From DASVRZ01 sp038228695 (GTDB lineage: Bacteria > Verrucomicrobiota > Verrucomicrobiia > Chthoniobacterales > DASVRZ01), in assembly GCA_038228695.1 (NCBI GenBank), contig JBBRPA010000015.1, forward strand, positions 1-64,000: a stretch of DNA of 64,000 nt, given 5' to 3'. Positions 52,446 through 61,411 of the stretch are shown here, piece by piece. Each line of letters starts with the position of its first letter. Position 1 is the first letter of the stretch. The notes beneath the pieces are model-generated. The model ran no database searches and had not been told where the DNA came from. It saw only the letters and a program-made list of their open reading frames with translations. The position numbers and the translations under genes are program-made.

Positions 52446-53933
52446 ATGCTCACACCCTGCCCCGTTTACATCGGCGGCGAATGGAGAACGCTCTCCGGTT
52501 CGCCCACGTCGTCCGTCTTTAATCCCTCACGCGGCGAAGTCATCGCCGAGGTGCCGATGGGCGATGCCGCTCTCGTCGATGAAGCGATCGAGGCCGCTGC
52601 CGCCGCCTTTCCCGATTGGATGGAAACTCCGCCGACAGAACGCGCCCGTATTCTTTTCCGCTTCAAGATGTTGCTGGAAGAACATTTCGAGGAACTCGCC
52701 GCGCTCGTCACTCGCGAACATGGGAAGACGCTCGCGGAATCGCGGGGAGATGTTAGACGCGGCGTGGAAATGGTCGAATTTGCCTGCGGAATGCCGTCGC
52801 TGTTAATGGGAGACATTCTGGAAAATGTGGCTCGAGGAATTGATTGCGACGCGATCCGCCAGCCACTTGGCGTCTGCGTGGGAATCACGCCCTTTAACTT
52901 CCCTGCGATGGTCCCGCTCTGGATGGTTCCGGTCGCTCTCGCCTGCGGCAATACCTACGTGCTCAAGCCGAGCGAGAAAGTGCCGCTAACCGCGATTCGG
53001 CTCGGAGAATTGTTAGAACTAGCTGGCCTGCCGAAAGGCGTGCTAAACATCGTCCACGGCGGTCGCGAAGTCGTCGATGCGCTGCTTGCGCATCCGAAAG
53101 TGCGCGCCATTTCCTTCGTCGGCTCGACGCCGGTAGCACGGCACATTTACCTCACGGGCACGCAAAACGGTAAACGCGTCCAAGCCAACGGCGGCGCGAA
53201 AAACTACGTACTCATCATGCCCGACGCTGACCTCGAACCGAGCGTCAAAGGCGTTACCGAGGCCGCCTTTGGCTGCGCCGGGGAACGCTGTATGGCCGGT
53301 TCCACTGCGGTCGTCATCGGTGATGCGGGAAAAAATTTCCTGCCGACGCTGATCGACGCCACCAAAGCGATCTCTGTCGGTCCGACCGATACCCCGAACC
53401 AGCCGAACATGGGGCCGGTCATCACCCAAGCGCACAAGGAACGCGTCGAATCGCTCATCGAAGCCGGCCTCCAACAAGGGGCACGCCTTGCCGCCGACGG
53501 ACGCGGCATCAAGCACGCCGACGCCCCGAACGGTTTCTTCGTCGGTGCGACCATTCTCGATTATGTGGATAGCTCCATGACCGTTGCAAAAGAGGAAATT
53601 TTCGGCCCTGTTCTCAACGTCATGCGGATGGACGACCTCAACGCCGCCATCGAGCTCACCAACCGCTCCGTCTTCGGCAATGGCGCGAGCATTTTCACCC
53701 GCTCCGGCAAAGCCGCCCGCGAATTCAAACACCGCGTGAAAGCGGGCATGGTCGGCATCAACATCGGCGTCCCAGCCAGCATGGCGTGGTTCCCTTTCAA
53801 CGGCTGGGACGACTCCTTTTTCGGCGACCTCCACATGCAAGGCCGCGAAGGGATGCAATTTTTCACCCAACTGAAAGTGACCACAAGCCGCTGGTTCAGC
53901 TACGGCGAAGGGAGCATCTGGGCGGAGAAATAG
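52446..53933 (+). CDS. mmsA: CoA-acylating methylmalonate-semialdehyde dehydrogenase
   Basis: 495 residues, full length. The catalytic Cys is in FGCAGERCMAGSTAVV (about residue 281), the NAD site in ITPFNFPAMVPLWMVPVALACGNTYVLKPSEK, and the C-terminal WFPFNGWDDSFFGDLHMQGREGMQFFTQLK is typical of MmsA/IolA. It oxidises methylmalonate or malonate semialdehyde to propionyl- or acetyl-CoA. It precedes dihydropyrimidinase by 71 bp, suggesting reductive pyrimidine or beta-alanine breakdown, where malonate semialdehyde is an intermediate. Confidence 0.92.
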   Translation: MLTPCPVYIGGEWRTLSGSPTSSVFNPSRGEVIAEVPMGDAALVDEAIEAAAAAFPDWMETPPTERARILFRFKMLLEEHFEELAALVTREHGKTLAESRGDVRRGVEMVEFACGMPSLLMGDILENVARGIDCDAIRQPLGVCVGITPFNFPAMVPLWMVPVALACGNTYVLKPSEKVPLTAIRLGELLELAGLPKGVLNIVHGGREVVDALLAHPKVRAISFVGSTPVARHIYLTGTQNGKRVQANGGAKNYVLIMPDADLEPSVKGVTEAAFGCAGERCMAGSTAVVIGDAGKNFLPTLIDATKAISVGPTDTPNQPNMGPVITQAHKERVESLIEAGLQQGARLAADGRGIKHADAPNGFFVGATILDYVDSSMTVAKEEIFGPVLNVMRMDDLNAAIELTNRSVFGNGASIFTRSGKAAREFKHRVKAGMVGINIGVPASMAWFPFNGWDDSFFGDLHMQGREGMQFFTQLKVTTSRWFSYGEGSIWAEK

Positions 53934-54004
53934 ACAACCCGCAAATTGTTCTGGCTCTTACTTTTAGCCTGTCAAATTTCCTCCCAACCGGTTAATAGAA
54001 AGTC

Positions 54005-55381
54005 ATGAGCTTACTGATTAAAAACGGGGAAATCGTCACGGCGACCGAGCGTTATGTGGCCGACATTTGGTGCGAAGGGGAGACGATTTCGCTGATCGCT
54101 CCGAATATCGACGCGACGGAAGGCACGGAGGTGATCGATGCGACGGGGAAGTTTGTTTTCCCGGGGTTTATCGACCCGCATACGCACATCTATCTGCCGT
54201 TCATGGGCACGTATTCGAAAGATACCTACACGACCGGCAGTCAGGCTGCGCTGATCGGAGGAACGACGACGATTTTTGACATGTGCTGCCCCTCACGTCA
54301 GCAAGGGACGGCGGAGGGGTTCGCGATCTGGAAAGAACAGGCTGCAGGAAAATCGGCCTGCGATTATTCGTTTCACATGGGGGTGACGAAGTTCGATGCT
54401 AACACGGCGGCGGAGTTGCGCGAGATCGTCGCGGAGGGCATTGCGTCGTTTAAGATTTTCCTCGCTTACAAAGGAGCGTTTGGGATCGACGACGGGGAGC
54501 TTTACCAGACCTTGAAGTTAGCAGCCGAGTTAGGCGTGGTGGTGGCGGCGCATTGCGAGAATGAGACGTTAGTATCGGAGCGGCAGAAAGAATTATTAGC
54601 CGCCGGGCTAACCTCGCCGGAGCAACATTACGAGAGCCGTCCGCCGATTGTCGAAGCCGAGGGCGTGCAGCATTTGATGACGTTTGCTGAATTGTTAGGA
54701 ACAGAAATTTACATCGTACATCTGAGTTGCGTGGAGGCATTACGAAAAGCGGTCGAGGCGCGTCTGCGCGGAGTGAAAGTATCGGTGGAGACGCTCATCC
54801 AGTATTTGCTCCTGAGCAACGAGGACACCAAGCGACTTGATTTCGAGGGAGCGAAGTATGTGATGTCGCCGCCATTGCGCGAGGTTAGCAATCAGGCCGT
54901 GCTCTGGGACGCGTTGCGGAGTGGCTTGGTGCAGACGGTGGCAACGGATCATGCGCCATTTGATTTTGTCGGACAGAAACCAATGGGAGCGGCGGATTTT
55001 ACAAAAATTCCGAACGGCATCCCTGCGCTCGAGGATCGCGTTAATCTGCTCTACACTTACGGAGTAAAGACGGGAAAAATCGATCTCCATACCTTTGTGA
55101 ATAGCGCGAGCACACAGGCGGCGAAAATCTTTGGTCTGTTTCCATGCAAGGGAACAATCCAGCCCGGTGCGGACGCGGATTTGGTAATCTACGACCCGAG
55201 TTATCGCGGTGTCATTTCTGCAAAAACGCAGACGATGAACGTCGATTACAGCGCTTTCGAGGATTGGCCGATCGAAGGACGTCCGAGCGTGGTAACGGTG
55301 CGCGGAGAGGTGGCTGTGCGCGATGGAAAATTTGTCGGAACCGTAGGCCGCGGGAAGCTGTTAGCAAGGCCAACAAGGTGA
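54005..55381 (+). CDS. hydA: Dihydropyrimidinase (D-hydantoinase)
   Basis: 458 residues of the cyclic amidohydrolase family. Metal ligands are in VFPGFIDPHTHIYLPFMGT, the carboxylated Lys in IASFKIFLAYKGAFG, His in VVAAHCENETL and IYIVHLSCVEAL, and Asp in VATDHAPFDF. The enzyme opens dihydrouracil or dihydrothymine rings to N-carbamoyl-beta-alanine. Its neighbour MmsA would act two steps later. Dihydropyrimidine dehydrogenase and beta-ureidopropionase are not seen here. An excess of GTTAG/CTAAC pentamers is conspicuous in this gene. Confidence 0.92.
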   Translation: MSLLIKNGEIVTATERYVADIWCEGETISLIAPNIDATEGTEVIDATGKFVFPGFIDPHTHIYLPFMGTYSKDTYTTGSQAALIGGTTTIFDMCCPSRQQGTAEGFAIWKEQAAGKSACDYSFHMGVTKFDANTAAELREIVAEGIASFKIFLAYKGAFGIDDGELYQTLKLAAELGVVVAAHCENETLVSERQKELLAAGLTSPEQHYESRPPIVEAEGVQHLMTFAELLGTEIYIVHLSCVEALRKAVEARLRGVKVSVETLIQYLLLSNEDTKRLDFEGAKYVMSPPLREVSNQAVLWDALRSGLVQTVATDHAPFDFVGQKPMGAADFTKIPNGIPALEDRVNLLYTYGVKTGKIDLHTFVNSASTQAAKIFGLFPCKGTIQPGADADLVIYDPSYRGVISAKTQTMNVDYSAFEDWPIEGRPSVVTVRGEVAVRDGKFVGTVGRGKLLARPTR

Positions 55382-55386
55382 TGGGA

Positions 55387-55530
55387 GGATACGCGTCCCG
55401 CGTGTCATTTTTGGCGTCTCGCCTAAAAGATCTCTCAACTGGCGATAGCCATACTTCTTAGATAGTGCGCTTCGCGATGGACAACGTGTCTTCGGCGAGA
55501 CACCGAAGACAACACGCGAACCGATAGATA
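55387..55530. repeat. Long imperfect inverted repeat (REP/BIME-like)
   Basis: The arm around 55389-55427, read on the minus strand, is GGCGAGACGCCAAAAATGAC followed by ACGCGGGACGCG. A related arm on the plus strand at 55494-55524 reads GGCGAGACACCGAAGACAAC followed by ACGCGAACCG. An internal hairpin, TGTCTTCGG (55487-55495) against CCGAAGACA (55503-55511), adds to it. The element fills the gap between the convergent hydA and nucleoside transporter genes and may end both transcripts. Confidence 0.6.
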
Positions 55531-55592
55531 GCCTCGCCAACTTTTCCCAACCGAGGCAAACGCGTGTCGTCCCGATATTTTGAAGCGCCGTA

Positions 55593-56855
55593 TCAAATCA
55601 GGATACCCACAATCGCCGCAGTCAGATAACACGCGAGCAAACCGCCGATCATAGCCTTCAAGCCGATGCGGGCCAGATCACCCCGGCGCTCGGGAGCCAG
55701 CGCTCCGATGCCACCAATCTGGATGGCGATCGAGGAGAAATTAGCGAACCCGCAAAGCGCATAGCTGGCGAGGCGGACGGAACGCGGATCGAGACTCTCA
55801 GGATTTGCCGAGATTTGGTTAGAGAGCGTGATGTAACCGACAAATTCGTTCAGCACAATGCGTTCGCCGAGAATCTGGCCGACGAACTGACAGTCTTTCC
55901 AAGGCACACCCATCAGCCAAGCGAACGGTGCGTTCACCCAACCGAGAATACGCTGGATCTCAATTGGCGCCGTCACCCCGCAGACGGTCTGGACCCAGCC
56001 AAACAAGGCGTTTGTCAGCGCGACCAACGCGACAAAGGCTAGCAACATTGCCAGCACGTTGATCGCTAGGGCCATGCCCTCGCTCGCACCACGGCAGAGC
56101 GCGTCGACACTATTCACCGCCGTTTTTTCCACTGCGAAAACGCTGCTCTCGCCAGTCTGGCTTTTCTCCTTTTCCGGATTCATGATTTTCGAAATGAGCA
56201 ACGCCGCCGGGGCGCTCATCACGGAGGCGGTGATGATGTCACCCGCGTTCAACCCCTTGAAGGTCGAGTAAACAATCATCACGCCCGTCGCAATGGTGGC
56301 GAAACCGGTGACCATGAGCGCCATCAATTCGCTCCGCGTCATCTGCGGAATATAGGGCCGGATGAGGAGCGCGGCCTCGGTCTGACCAACGAAAATATTA
56401 CTCGCGGCGGCGAGACTTTCTGAGCCGCTGGTTTTCATCACCCGCATCATCACCCAAGCCATCGCTTGGACGATTTTTTGGAGAATGCCCCAATGATAGA
56501 ACAAAGCGGAGAGTGCCGCGATGAGGACAATGGTCGCCGTGACCGGGACGGCAAAAATGAGCCCGTTGGCCGGACCGAAAGTGGATTCGAGCAAACCGCG
56601 GTTGGCCAGCGGACCAAAGAGCATTTTCGCACCTTCCGAACTGTAGATATTGAGTTGGTTAACCACGTTTTGCGCGCCGCCGAAAAGCGCGGTGCCAAAC
56701 TTTGTCTTGAGGATGAAGAGGGCAAAAATCAATTGCAAGGAAAGGCCCGCGAGCACGGTTCGCAGCGGGAACATTTTTTTCTCGGCGGAGAGCAACCAAG
56801 CGGTTGCGAGAATGGCAAAGACTCCAATGACACTGGCCAGATGCGGATCAATCAT
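55593..56855 (-). CDS. Concentrative nucleoside transporter (NupC/CNT family)
   Basis: 420 residues, about ten helices. The CNT signature regions are present: PANGLIFAVPVTATIVLIAALSALFYHWGILQKIV, MKTSGSESLAAASNIFVGQTEAALLIRPYI and GERIVLNEFVGYITLSNQI followed by SYALCGFANFSSIAIQIGGIGALAPERRGDLARIG. These transporters import nucleosides with Na+ or H+. It sits beside hydA and mmsA and would feed the pyrimidine route. The ATG at 56855 is preferred over a TTG at 56891. Confidence 0.92.
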   Translation of the reverse strand: MIDPHLASVIGVFAILATAWLLSAEKKMFPLRTVLAGLSLQLIFALFILKTKFGTALFGGAQNVVNQLNIYSSEGAKMLFGPLANRGLLESTFGPANGLIFAVPVTATIVLIAALSALFYHWGILQKIVQAMAWVMMRVMKTSGSESLAAASNIFVGQTEAALLIRPYIPQMTRSELMALMVTGFATIATGVMIVYSTFKGLNAGDIITASVMSAPAALLISKIMNPEKEKSQTGESSVFAVEKTAVNSVDALCRGASEGMALAINVLAMLLAFVALVALTNALFGWVQTVCGVTAPIEIQRILGWVNAPFAWLMGVPWKDCQFVGQILGERIVLNEFVGYITLSNQISANPESLDPRSVRLASYALCGFANFSSIAIQIGGIGALAPERRGDLARIGLKAMIGGLLACYLTAAIVGILI

Positions 56856-56941
56856 GCCCCCGATGAAATCGGTTGGCTGCGGATTTGGCAATGGCCAAGT
56901 GCGTTAGGTTAGGGCATTGAGGAGCAGGCAAATTTTAAATC

Positions 56942-57505
56942 ATGCTGCTCGCCTTTCATAAACCTTACGGCGTCCTGAGCCAGTTTTCGCCGAATGGCAG
57001 CTCGCACCGGACTTTGGCGGAATTTGGCTTCCCGAAAAATATTTACCCGCTCGGGCGACTGGATGCGGACAGCGAGGGATTGCTCTTGCTCTCGGATGAG
57101 GCGGGCTTGAACTCGCAATTGTTAGACCCGAAGGCGGCGCACCCGAGGACGTATCACGCCCTTGTCGAACGGGTGCCCGATGAAAAATCGCTCGTCCTCC
57201 TGCGGAGTGGCGTCGTTTTCGACGGAATAAAATCGCGTCCTTGCGAAGCGACGATTCTGGATCCGCAACCAGACTTCCCTCCGCGCGATCCGCCGGTTCG
57301 GTTCCGAAAAACTGTGGTTGATGTCTGGCTCGCGCTCACGCTCACCGAAGGTCGCAACCGTCAGGTCCGCAAAATGACCGCCACCATCGGGCATCCCACG
57401 TTACGCCTGATCCGCGTGCAAATCGGCCAGTATCCGCTCGGCGATCTGGCTCCGGGGAAATGGCGGGAACTGGACGATGCGAAGCGGGGCCTGATTTTTC
57501 AGTGA
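56942..57505 (+). CDS. RsuA/RluE-type pseudouridine synthase
   Basis: 187 residues without an S4 domain. It starts LLAFHKPYGVLSQFSPNG, then the catalytic motif GRLDADSEGLLLLSDEAGLN (Asp is the nucleophile) and the end EGRNRQVRKMTATIGHPTLRLIRVQIGQYPLGDL. The short form resembles RluE, which modifies U2457 of 23S rRNA in E. coli. It stands alone and is divergent from the transporter. Confidence 0.92.
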   Translation: MLLAFHKPYGVLSQFSPNGSSHRTLAEFGFPKNIYPLGRLDADSEGLLLLSDEAGLNSQLLDPKAAHPRTYHALVERVPDEKSLVLLRSGVVFDGIKSRPCEATILDPQPDFPPRDPPVRFRKTVVDVWLALTLTEGRNRQVRKMTATIGHPTLRLIRVQIGQYPLGDLAPGKWRELDDAKRGLIFQ

Positions 57506-57583
57506 TCCGTGAAACTGTAAAACGGAGATTCCGGCTGAGTGTTACTGGATGATGAAAATGGAACAGAAATGCACCGAACCGAA

Positions 57584-58648
57584 TTACACCGCAACTGGGA
57601 GTCTTGTCTCCTCGGACTCGAAGCAGGCATCGAGGATCTTTTGGACCTCCGCACCGCGTGCGAAATCTGCCACGCCGGGCGTCCCGGTGCGGATGGCGGC
57701 GATGAAACGCTGGTAGTTTGTCGGGACCGCTTCGCACGGCAGCTCACGCCATTCATTTTTGTCCAATCCTTCACCGCTGCAGATTTTTAGAGATGTGGTG
57801 GAGACCTCGGAATCCATCGAAATGGTCCCCTTCGTGCCCGCGATTTTCAGAGCGAGACGATTAGCATGTCCTCCCACCCACCGGCTGGTATGGATCGTGC
57901 CGAGGGCGCCGTTGGCAAATTCCACGTTGAGCACTGCCGAGTCGTTGGCATCGAGTTTGTAGTCTCCGATGCGGTCGCCTGGAGCTTTGGGAAAAGCTTT
58001 CATTCGGCAATAAACTTCCGTGATCGGACCACAAGGAAACGTAGCGTAATCGACAATGTGGACACCGACATCGCCCACCGCGCCCTTGCTTCCATGCGCG
58101 GAGGAAAGCCTCCAGAGCCATGCTGGAGTCTGACGCCAATCGCCCCAAATCTTCGAGGGCAACCACGCTTGGAGGTAGCTGGCTTCGATGTGTCGAACCT
58201 CGCCGATTTCCCCGTTGCGAATGAGCGCTGCGGCAGCCTGGATGCATGGCCAGTCGCGGTAGGAGAAGTTGACCATATTGACAACGCCCGCTTTTTTCGC
58301 GGCTGTAACCAGCTTCTTGGCGTCCGGATAATTGAGAGCGAGCGGCTTTTCGCAAAGGACATGCTTGCCAGCTTTCAAACAGAGCAGCGACACCGGAACA
58401 TGAAACGCGTCCGGCGTGACGACCGTTACCGCGTCAATGTCCGCTTCCTTGAGCAAGGCTGCGGTGCTGCCGAAAGAGGCGGGAATGTTATGCTTCTCCG
58501 CAAATGCTTTCGCGCGTCCAGGATCGACATCGCATGCAGCGACGATGCGGCAGCCACAGTCTTCCAGGAATTTTTCGGCGTGCTGGTGGGCCATACCGCC
58601 GGTGCCGATGATGGCGAGTTTCACGATCTTTTTCGAGTGGGTTTTCAT
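57584..58648 (-). CDS. Gfo/Idh/MocA-family oxidoreductase
   Basis: 354 residues. Rossmann motif LAIIGTGGMAHQHAEKFLEDCG, then VVTPDAFHVPVSLLCLKAGKHVLCEKPLALN with the EKP motif, and AVGDVGVHIVDYATFP with the conserved Asp and His region. The enzyme uses NAD(P) to oxidise or reduce a sugar or cyclitol; the substrate is not known. No sugar catabolic genes lie next to it. Confidence 0.9.
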   Translation of the reverse strand: MKTHSKKIVKLAIIGTGGMAHQHAEKFLEDCGCRIVAACDVDPGRAKAFAEKHNIPASFGSTAALLKEADIDAVTVVTPDAFHVPVSLLCLKAGKHVLCEKPLALNYPDAKKLVTAAKKAGVVNMVNFSYRDWPCIQAAAALIRNGEIGEVRHIEASYLQAWLPSKIWGDWRQTPAWLWRLSSAHGSKGAVGDVGVHIVDYATFPCGPITEVYCRMKAFPKAPGDRIGDYKLDANDSAVLNVEFANGALGTIHTSRWVGGHANRLALKIAGTKGTISMDSEVSTTSLKICSGEGLDKNEWRELPCEAVPTNYQRFIAAIRTGTPGVADFARGAEVQKILDACFESEETRLPVAV

Positions 58649-58929
58649 AAATTATAAATTTGGGACCGGAGGGAGATGCGCTTTGTTGTTTCCAGTTTTG
58701 CCGGCATCATTACGAGATTGGCAAATGCAGGCGAGTATCGGAAATGAGAACGACTTCCACTATTGCCGCAAGACGTCATCAAGGTAAGAGGCGAAACGCA
58801 TCAGAAAAATTTGAGTCAGACGAGGTAAGGCATTACCCACCTTCGAGCGAGGAAACGCAATTCTAAAAAACAGGGAAGCCGATTTCCGATGTGGCGGAAC
58901 CCTGCTTGGAACTTCGCCCAGTTTTTTTG
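58649..58929. other. Intergenic region, 281 bp, no gene seen
   Basis: Lies upstream of the Gfo/Idh/MocA gene and downstream of the small membrane protein gene, both on the minus strand. It contains no convincing reading frame or hairpin. A promoter for the oxidoreductase is expected here but I cannot place it. Confidence 0.6.
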
Positions 58930-59088
58930 CTAACCTAAAAACCGACGGGCTAGCCACCAGCCCGCATACACTCCGACCAAACTTCCGACTGAACTGATCG
59001 CAAAGGCCCAACTCAGTCCCCAGGATTCCGCCGCCGCCCAGCCGAGGTAGCCACCGATGTTTAGGCCGACGAAGATGAGGAGTTTCAC
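58930..59088 (-). CDS. 52-aa membrane protein next to the VIT transporter
   Basis: A minus-strand GTG at 59088 opens a 52-codon frame: MKLLIFVGLNIGGYLGW, then a polar AAAESWGLSW turn, then AFAISSVGSLVGVYAGWWLA and RRFLG. Two glycine-rich membrane helices are predicted. A strong ribosome site (AGAGGAG two bases before GTG) supports it. It is 34 bp after the VIT gene on the same strand and is probably its partner or a member of the same transcript. Similar 50-60-residue proteins are widespread, function unknown. Confidence 0.7.
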   Translation of the reverse strand: MKLLIFVGLNIGGYLGWAAAESWGLSWAFAISSVGSLVGVYAGWWLARRFLG

Positions 59089-59122
59089 AACTCCTCTACT
59101 AGCAATAACCGCGCCGTTCGCC

Positions 59123-59818
59123 TTAGCTAATCAACCGCGCAATGAGAAAGGCGGCGCCGGCGGCGAGTCCGCCGATCACGGTGGTCTGGACCGCGCCGCG
59201 CATCACTGGCACGCCCGTGAAACGTGCTTTCACCCCTCCAAAGATTGCTAACGCGATGAGTGTGACGATGGCAGAAACTTTCAGTGCCGTGTTAGCGATA
59301 GGCTGGAACAGATAGGCGCTGAGCGGAACCATTCCACCGACGATGTAAGCAAGCGCAATGGTGAGCGCGCTTTTCCAAGCGCGGCTCGGGTCGGGCTTAT
59401 CCAAGCCAAGTTCGAATCGCATCATGAACTCCACCCAATCCTTCGGGCGTTGGCGCAGGGAACTAACAATCGAGGCCGATTCCGTCGGAGTTAGGCCGTA
59501 ACCCTGAAAAATCTCGCGCACTTCCTCCGCTTCCTTGTCGGGCACGGTGGCCACCTCGTTATTTTCGCGTTTTAACTCATGCTCGTAATGTTCGGCATCG
59601 CCACGTGCGGCGAGATAACCACCCAAGCCCATCGCGATACTGCCCGCAGCGATCTCCGCGAAACCAGCGGTGATGATTAACTTACTTTGCGAAATGGCCC
59701 CGGTCAGGCCAGCGGCCAGCGCAAATGGGACAGTTAGTCCGTCCGACATGCCGATGACGAGGTCGCGCACGGTCTCGCCCGCCGTAAAATGTTTTTCAAG
59801 GTGGGGAGTGGTAGGCAC
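59123..59818 (-). CDS. VIT1/CCC1-family divalent metal transporter
   Basis: 231 residues. The first block VRDLVIGMSDGLTVPFALAAGLTGAIS and the second AGFAEIAAGSIAMGLGGYLAARGDAEHYEHELKRE form the metal-binding pair of helices typical of VIT1/CCC1, which export or sequester Fe2+ or Mn2+. Three further helices follow (about residues 145-230). The start is GTG at 59818, 3 bp after the stop of the repeat protein upstream; the gene is transcribed after it. Fe or Mn detoxification is the probable role. Confidence 0.87.
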   Translation of the reverse strand: MPTTPHLEKHFTAGETVRDLVIGMSDGLTVPFALAAGLTGAISQSKLIITAGFAEIAAGSIAMGLGGYLAARGDAEHYEHELKRENNEVATVPDKEAEEVREIFQGYGLTPTESASIVSSLRQRPKDWVEFMMRFELGLDKPDPSRAWKSALTIALAYIVGGMVPLSAYLFQPIANTALKVSAIVTLIALAIFGGVKARFTGVPVMRGAVQTTVIGGLAAGAAFLIARLIS

Positions 59819-59821
59819 GGC

Positions 59822-61246
59822 TTAACGGGATTGAAGTTGTTGTTTGAGTTCGGGTGCGATGGGAGCCTGTCGAAGCCAATCGGCAGCGGCAGCGGGACTG
59901 GTCTGGCGCCAGTTTTCGTAAAGGGTGATGACCTGACTCCGTGCTTTGACGCCATCGCTGATGGTGCCTGCCATTTGCAGAGCCTGGGCCGGTGCGGACT
60001 CAGCGAGTTGCTCGCTCAAAGCGGCCTTGCCAAGGTCGGCTTGAGAACTCGCGGGAGGTTGTTTCTGGAGCCATTGGGTGAGGCCCGCGCTATCCGTCGC
60101 AGCCCAGGAGTTGAGAGCCGACGCGGTGGCTTCGTCGCGGGTTTTGACATCGGATATTTGCGAAACCCATTGGACGGCTTTTTCCGGCTCGGTGCCGCCC
60201 CACGACTGGGCGAGGTCAACCGTGGTGCTGTTGCGAAGGGCAGGATCAGAAATTTGCGTGACCCAGCGCGTAGCCGCTTGAGCATCCGTCCCGGCCCAGA
60301 TGCTGGCGAGGGCACTCGCAGCGTTTCCCTGCATTTCCCCAACTGGCAACGCTTTCACCCAGACCGAGGCAGCAGCGGGATCGGCGGTGGCCCAGGCATC
60401 GACGACTTGATCGACGAGCCGCGAGCTGTCGGGAAGGTTTAGATGTTCACCGACCCATCCGGCAGCGGCCGAAGGTGACTGGCGGCACCATTCGTCGGTG
60501 ACGGCGGAGAGCGCGTCGGCGCGTTGCTCAGGTGGCAGCGATTGGGCCCATTGCGCGGCTGCGATGGGATCAATGTTTGTCCACGCGGTGGCGATAGTTT
60601 CGACGGCGTTGCCGGTGGCGGTCCCAAGGCGGTTGGTGCGAACCCAATTGGCGGCGTCCTGAGGGGAAAGCGTTGCCCAAGCTTGCAGCCCTGAGGTGAG
60701 CGCTTCAATTTTGATCGGCCCGTCGAGATGGGTTTGCGCCCAGGAGAGGGCATCTTGGGGGTGTTGCGCGGCCCAGGTTCCCAACGCCCCAGTGAGAGAA
60801 TCCGTTCGGAGACTTCCTGGGGGCAGGCTAGCGGCATAATTCAGCGCAGCCTGTGGGTCTGAGGAAACCCACGCTTTCAAAACGGCCGCGAGATAGACTG
60901 TCCGATCGGCGAGGCTGCCGATCTCGGATGCGGTTGCGAGCGCTTTTTTCAAATCGGAACCGGCAAGGCTTCGAGCTAACTCTTGAAGGGCGACGTTGCG
61001 TTCATCCTCCGAAACGATCTGCAGCACCTCGGAAACACTGCCCGTTGGCGCATGGGCCGAGTCCGCCGTTTGGAAGCGGGGTTCGGGACCGCTCAACGGC
61101 CCCGCGCTGCGCGATTTTCCTAGAGCCGGGCTGTTTTCAACCGCGACGGAATTGCTTCGCGAAAAAGGTGTCGGTGAAGTTAAACGACCTCCTAGCCAGC
61201 CGATGACCAAACCGCTGAGAAAGACGCCGGGCAGAAGGAACTTCAT
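59822..61246 (-). CDS. Membrane-anchored Trp/Ala-repeat protein
   Basis: 474 residues. An N-terminal anchor (MKFLLPGVFLSGLVIGWLGG) is followed by a polar linker and about ten helical repeats of roughly 31-38 residues with the core W-x2-x-D/S-P-x-A-A-x2-W (for example AWVSSDPQAALNYAASLP, EWCRQSPSAAAGWVGEHL, AWATADPAAASVWVKALP). The periodicity suggests an alpha-solenoid. I know no assigned function; similar repeat proteins are typical of this phylum. It starts the operon with the VIT transporter. The ATG at 61246 is chosen for the anchor over an upstream start at 61282. Confidence 0.72.
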   Translation of the reverse strand: MKFLLPGVFLSGLVIGWLGGRLTSPTPFSRSNSVAVENSPALGKSRSAGPLSGPEPRFQTADSAHAPTGSVSEVLQIVSEDERNVALQELARSLAGSDLKKALATASEIGSLADRTVYLAAVLKAWVSSDPQAALNYAASLPPGSLRTDSLTGALGTWAAQHPQDALSWAQTHLDGPIKIEALTSGLQAWATLSPQDAANWVRTNRLGTATGNAVETIATAWTNIDPIAAAQWAQSLPPEQRADALSAVTDEWCRQSPSAAAGWVGEHLNLPDSSRLVDQVVDAWATADPAAASVWVKALPVGEMQGNAASALASIWAGTDAQAATRWVTQISDPALRNSTTVDLAQSWGGTEPEKAVQWVSQISDVKTRDEATASALNSWAATDSAGLTQWLQKQPPASSQADLGKAALSEQLAESAPAQALQMAGTISDGVKARSQVITLYENWRQTSPAAAADWLRQAPIAPELKQQLQSR

Positions 61247-61411
61247 CGCTCGTAGCGGACGCCTCGACGTCCTAAATGTCAATCCAATCCGCTCAGATCC
61301 GAAGATTCGAAAGGGAGATCAACGCTTGGAAACAGAGCTTCATCCCTACCGTTGGAATCAACCAGCCGCGAGAGTTTTGCTGAAAACGGACGAATTTAGA
61401 CTGCAAATTCC

